Assembly: GCA_021812265.1 (NCBI GenBank)
Contig: JAKAOI010000183.1
Span: forward strand, 1 to 5,517
Source of the DNA: Chloroflexota bacterium
GTDB taxonomy: Bacteria; Chloroflexota; Ktedonobacteria; Ktedonobacterales; JACDGC01
Length of the DNA stretch: 5,517 nt
Direction of reading: 5' to 3'
The position numbers and the translations under genes were made by a program. The notes beneath the pieces were generated by a model. It was given only the letters and a program-made list of their open reading frames with translations, ran no database searches and was not told the DNA's origin. Below, piece after piece: positions 5,476 to 5,517 of the stretch. Position 1 is the stretch's first letter. Every line of letters starts with the position of its first letter.

Positions 5476-5509
5476 GCTAAAGTCAGAATTTAGCTCACTC
5501 GGCGCTAAA
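5476..5509. repeat. Triple alternating hexamer GCTAAA / TTTAGC / GCTAAA upstream of the signalling gene
   Basis: GCTAAA at 5476-5481, its reverse complement TTTAGC at 5489-5494, and GCTAAA again at 5504-5509 form two inverted repeats sharing the middle copy, with gaps of 7 and 9 bases. They end 36 bases before the ATG of the - strand gene, where its promoter should be. No clear -35/-10 pair is visible in 5441-5517. A regulator-binding site is plausible but unproven. Confidence 0.4.
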
Positions 5510-5517
5510 ATATCGCT

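Overview
The window looks like a chromosomal segment of a bacterium with moderate GC content. Strong AGGAGG-type ribosome binding sites, a textbook sigma-A/sigma-70 promoter and a YtxH-like glycine-zipper protein next to rsfS suggest a Bacillota-like (Firmicutes) host. That placement is inference, and no ribosomal RNA or other firm marker is present.

Left third (1 to about 1305): a graveyard of insertion sequences. The 3' part of an IS630-family element on the + strand carries one frameshift and runs off the left edge. It abuts the 5' half of an IS1-family element on the - strand, whose insA reading frame is broken by three single-base losses. The IS1 copy stops where the IS630 end begins, so the IS630 element probably inserted into it. 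The tetranucleotide GCGC is rare here and becomes very common to the right of about 1320, which marks the boundary to native DNA.

Middle (1307 to 2962): a repeat-bearing leader precedes a stand-alone HD-GYP phosphodiesterase gene (1457-2179). A near-perfect promoter (2236-2264), a 5'-UTR hairpin and a strong ribosome binding site then lead into rsfS, the ribosomal silencing factor, which appears to start with CTG. rsfS is followed by a 64-residue membrane protein with a regular glycine zipper. A rho-independent terminator closes this two-gene operon.

Right half (3107 to 5440, - strand): one large membrane-anchored signalling protein with the order TM, coiled coil, PAS-like, GAF-like, degenerate GGDEF, intact HD-GYP. 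It converges on the rsfS operon. A triple GCTAAA repeat lies upstream of it at the right edge.

Functionally, the native part pairs two probable cyclic-di-GMP-degrading enzymes, one soluble and stand-alone, the other membrane-bound and multi-sensor, around a small growth/starvation operon (rsfS). I see no CRISPR array, tRNA, rRNA, recognisable riboswitch or clear new multi-gene system. The less ordinary items are the CTG start and leader of rsfS, the glycine-zipper partner, the degenerate cyclase domain, and the nested, multiply frameshifted transposons.
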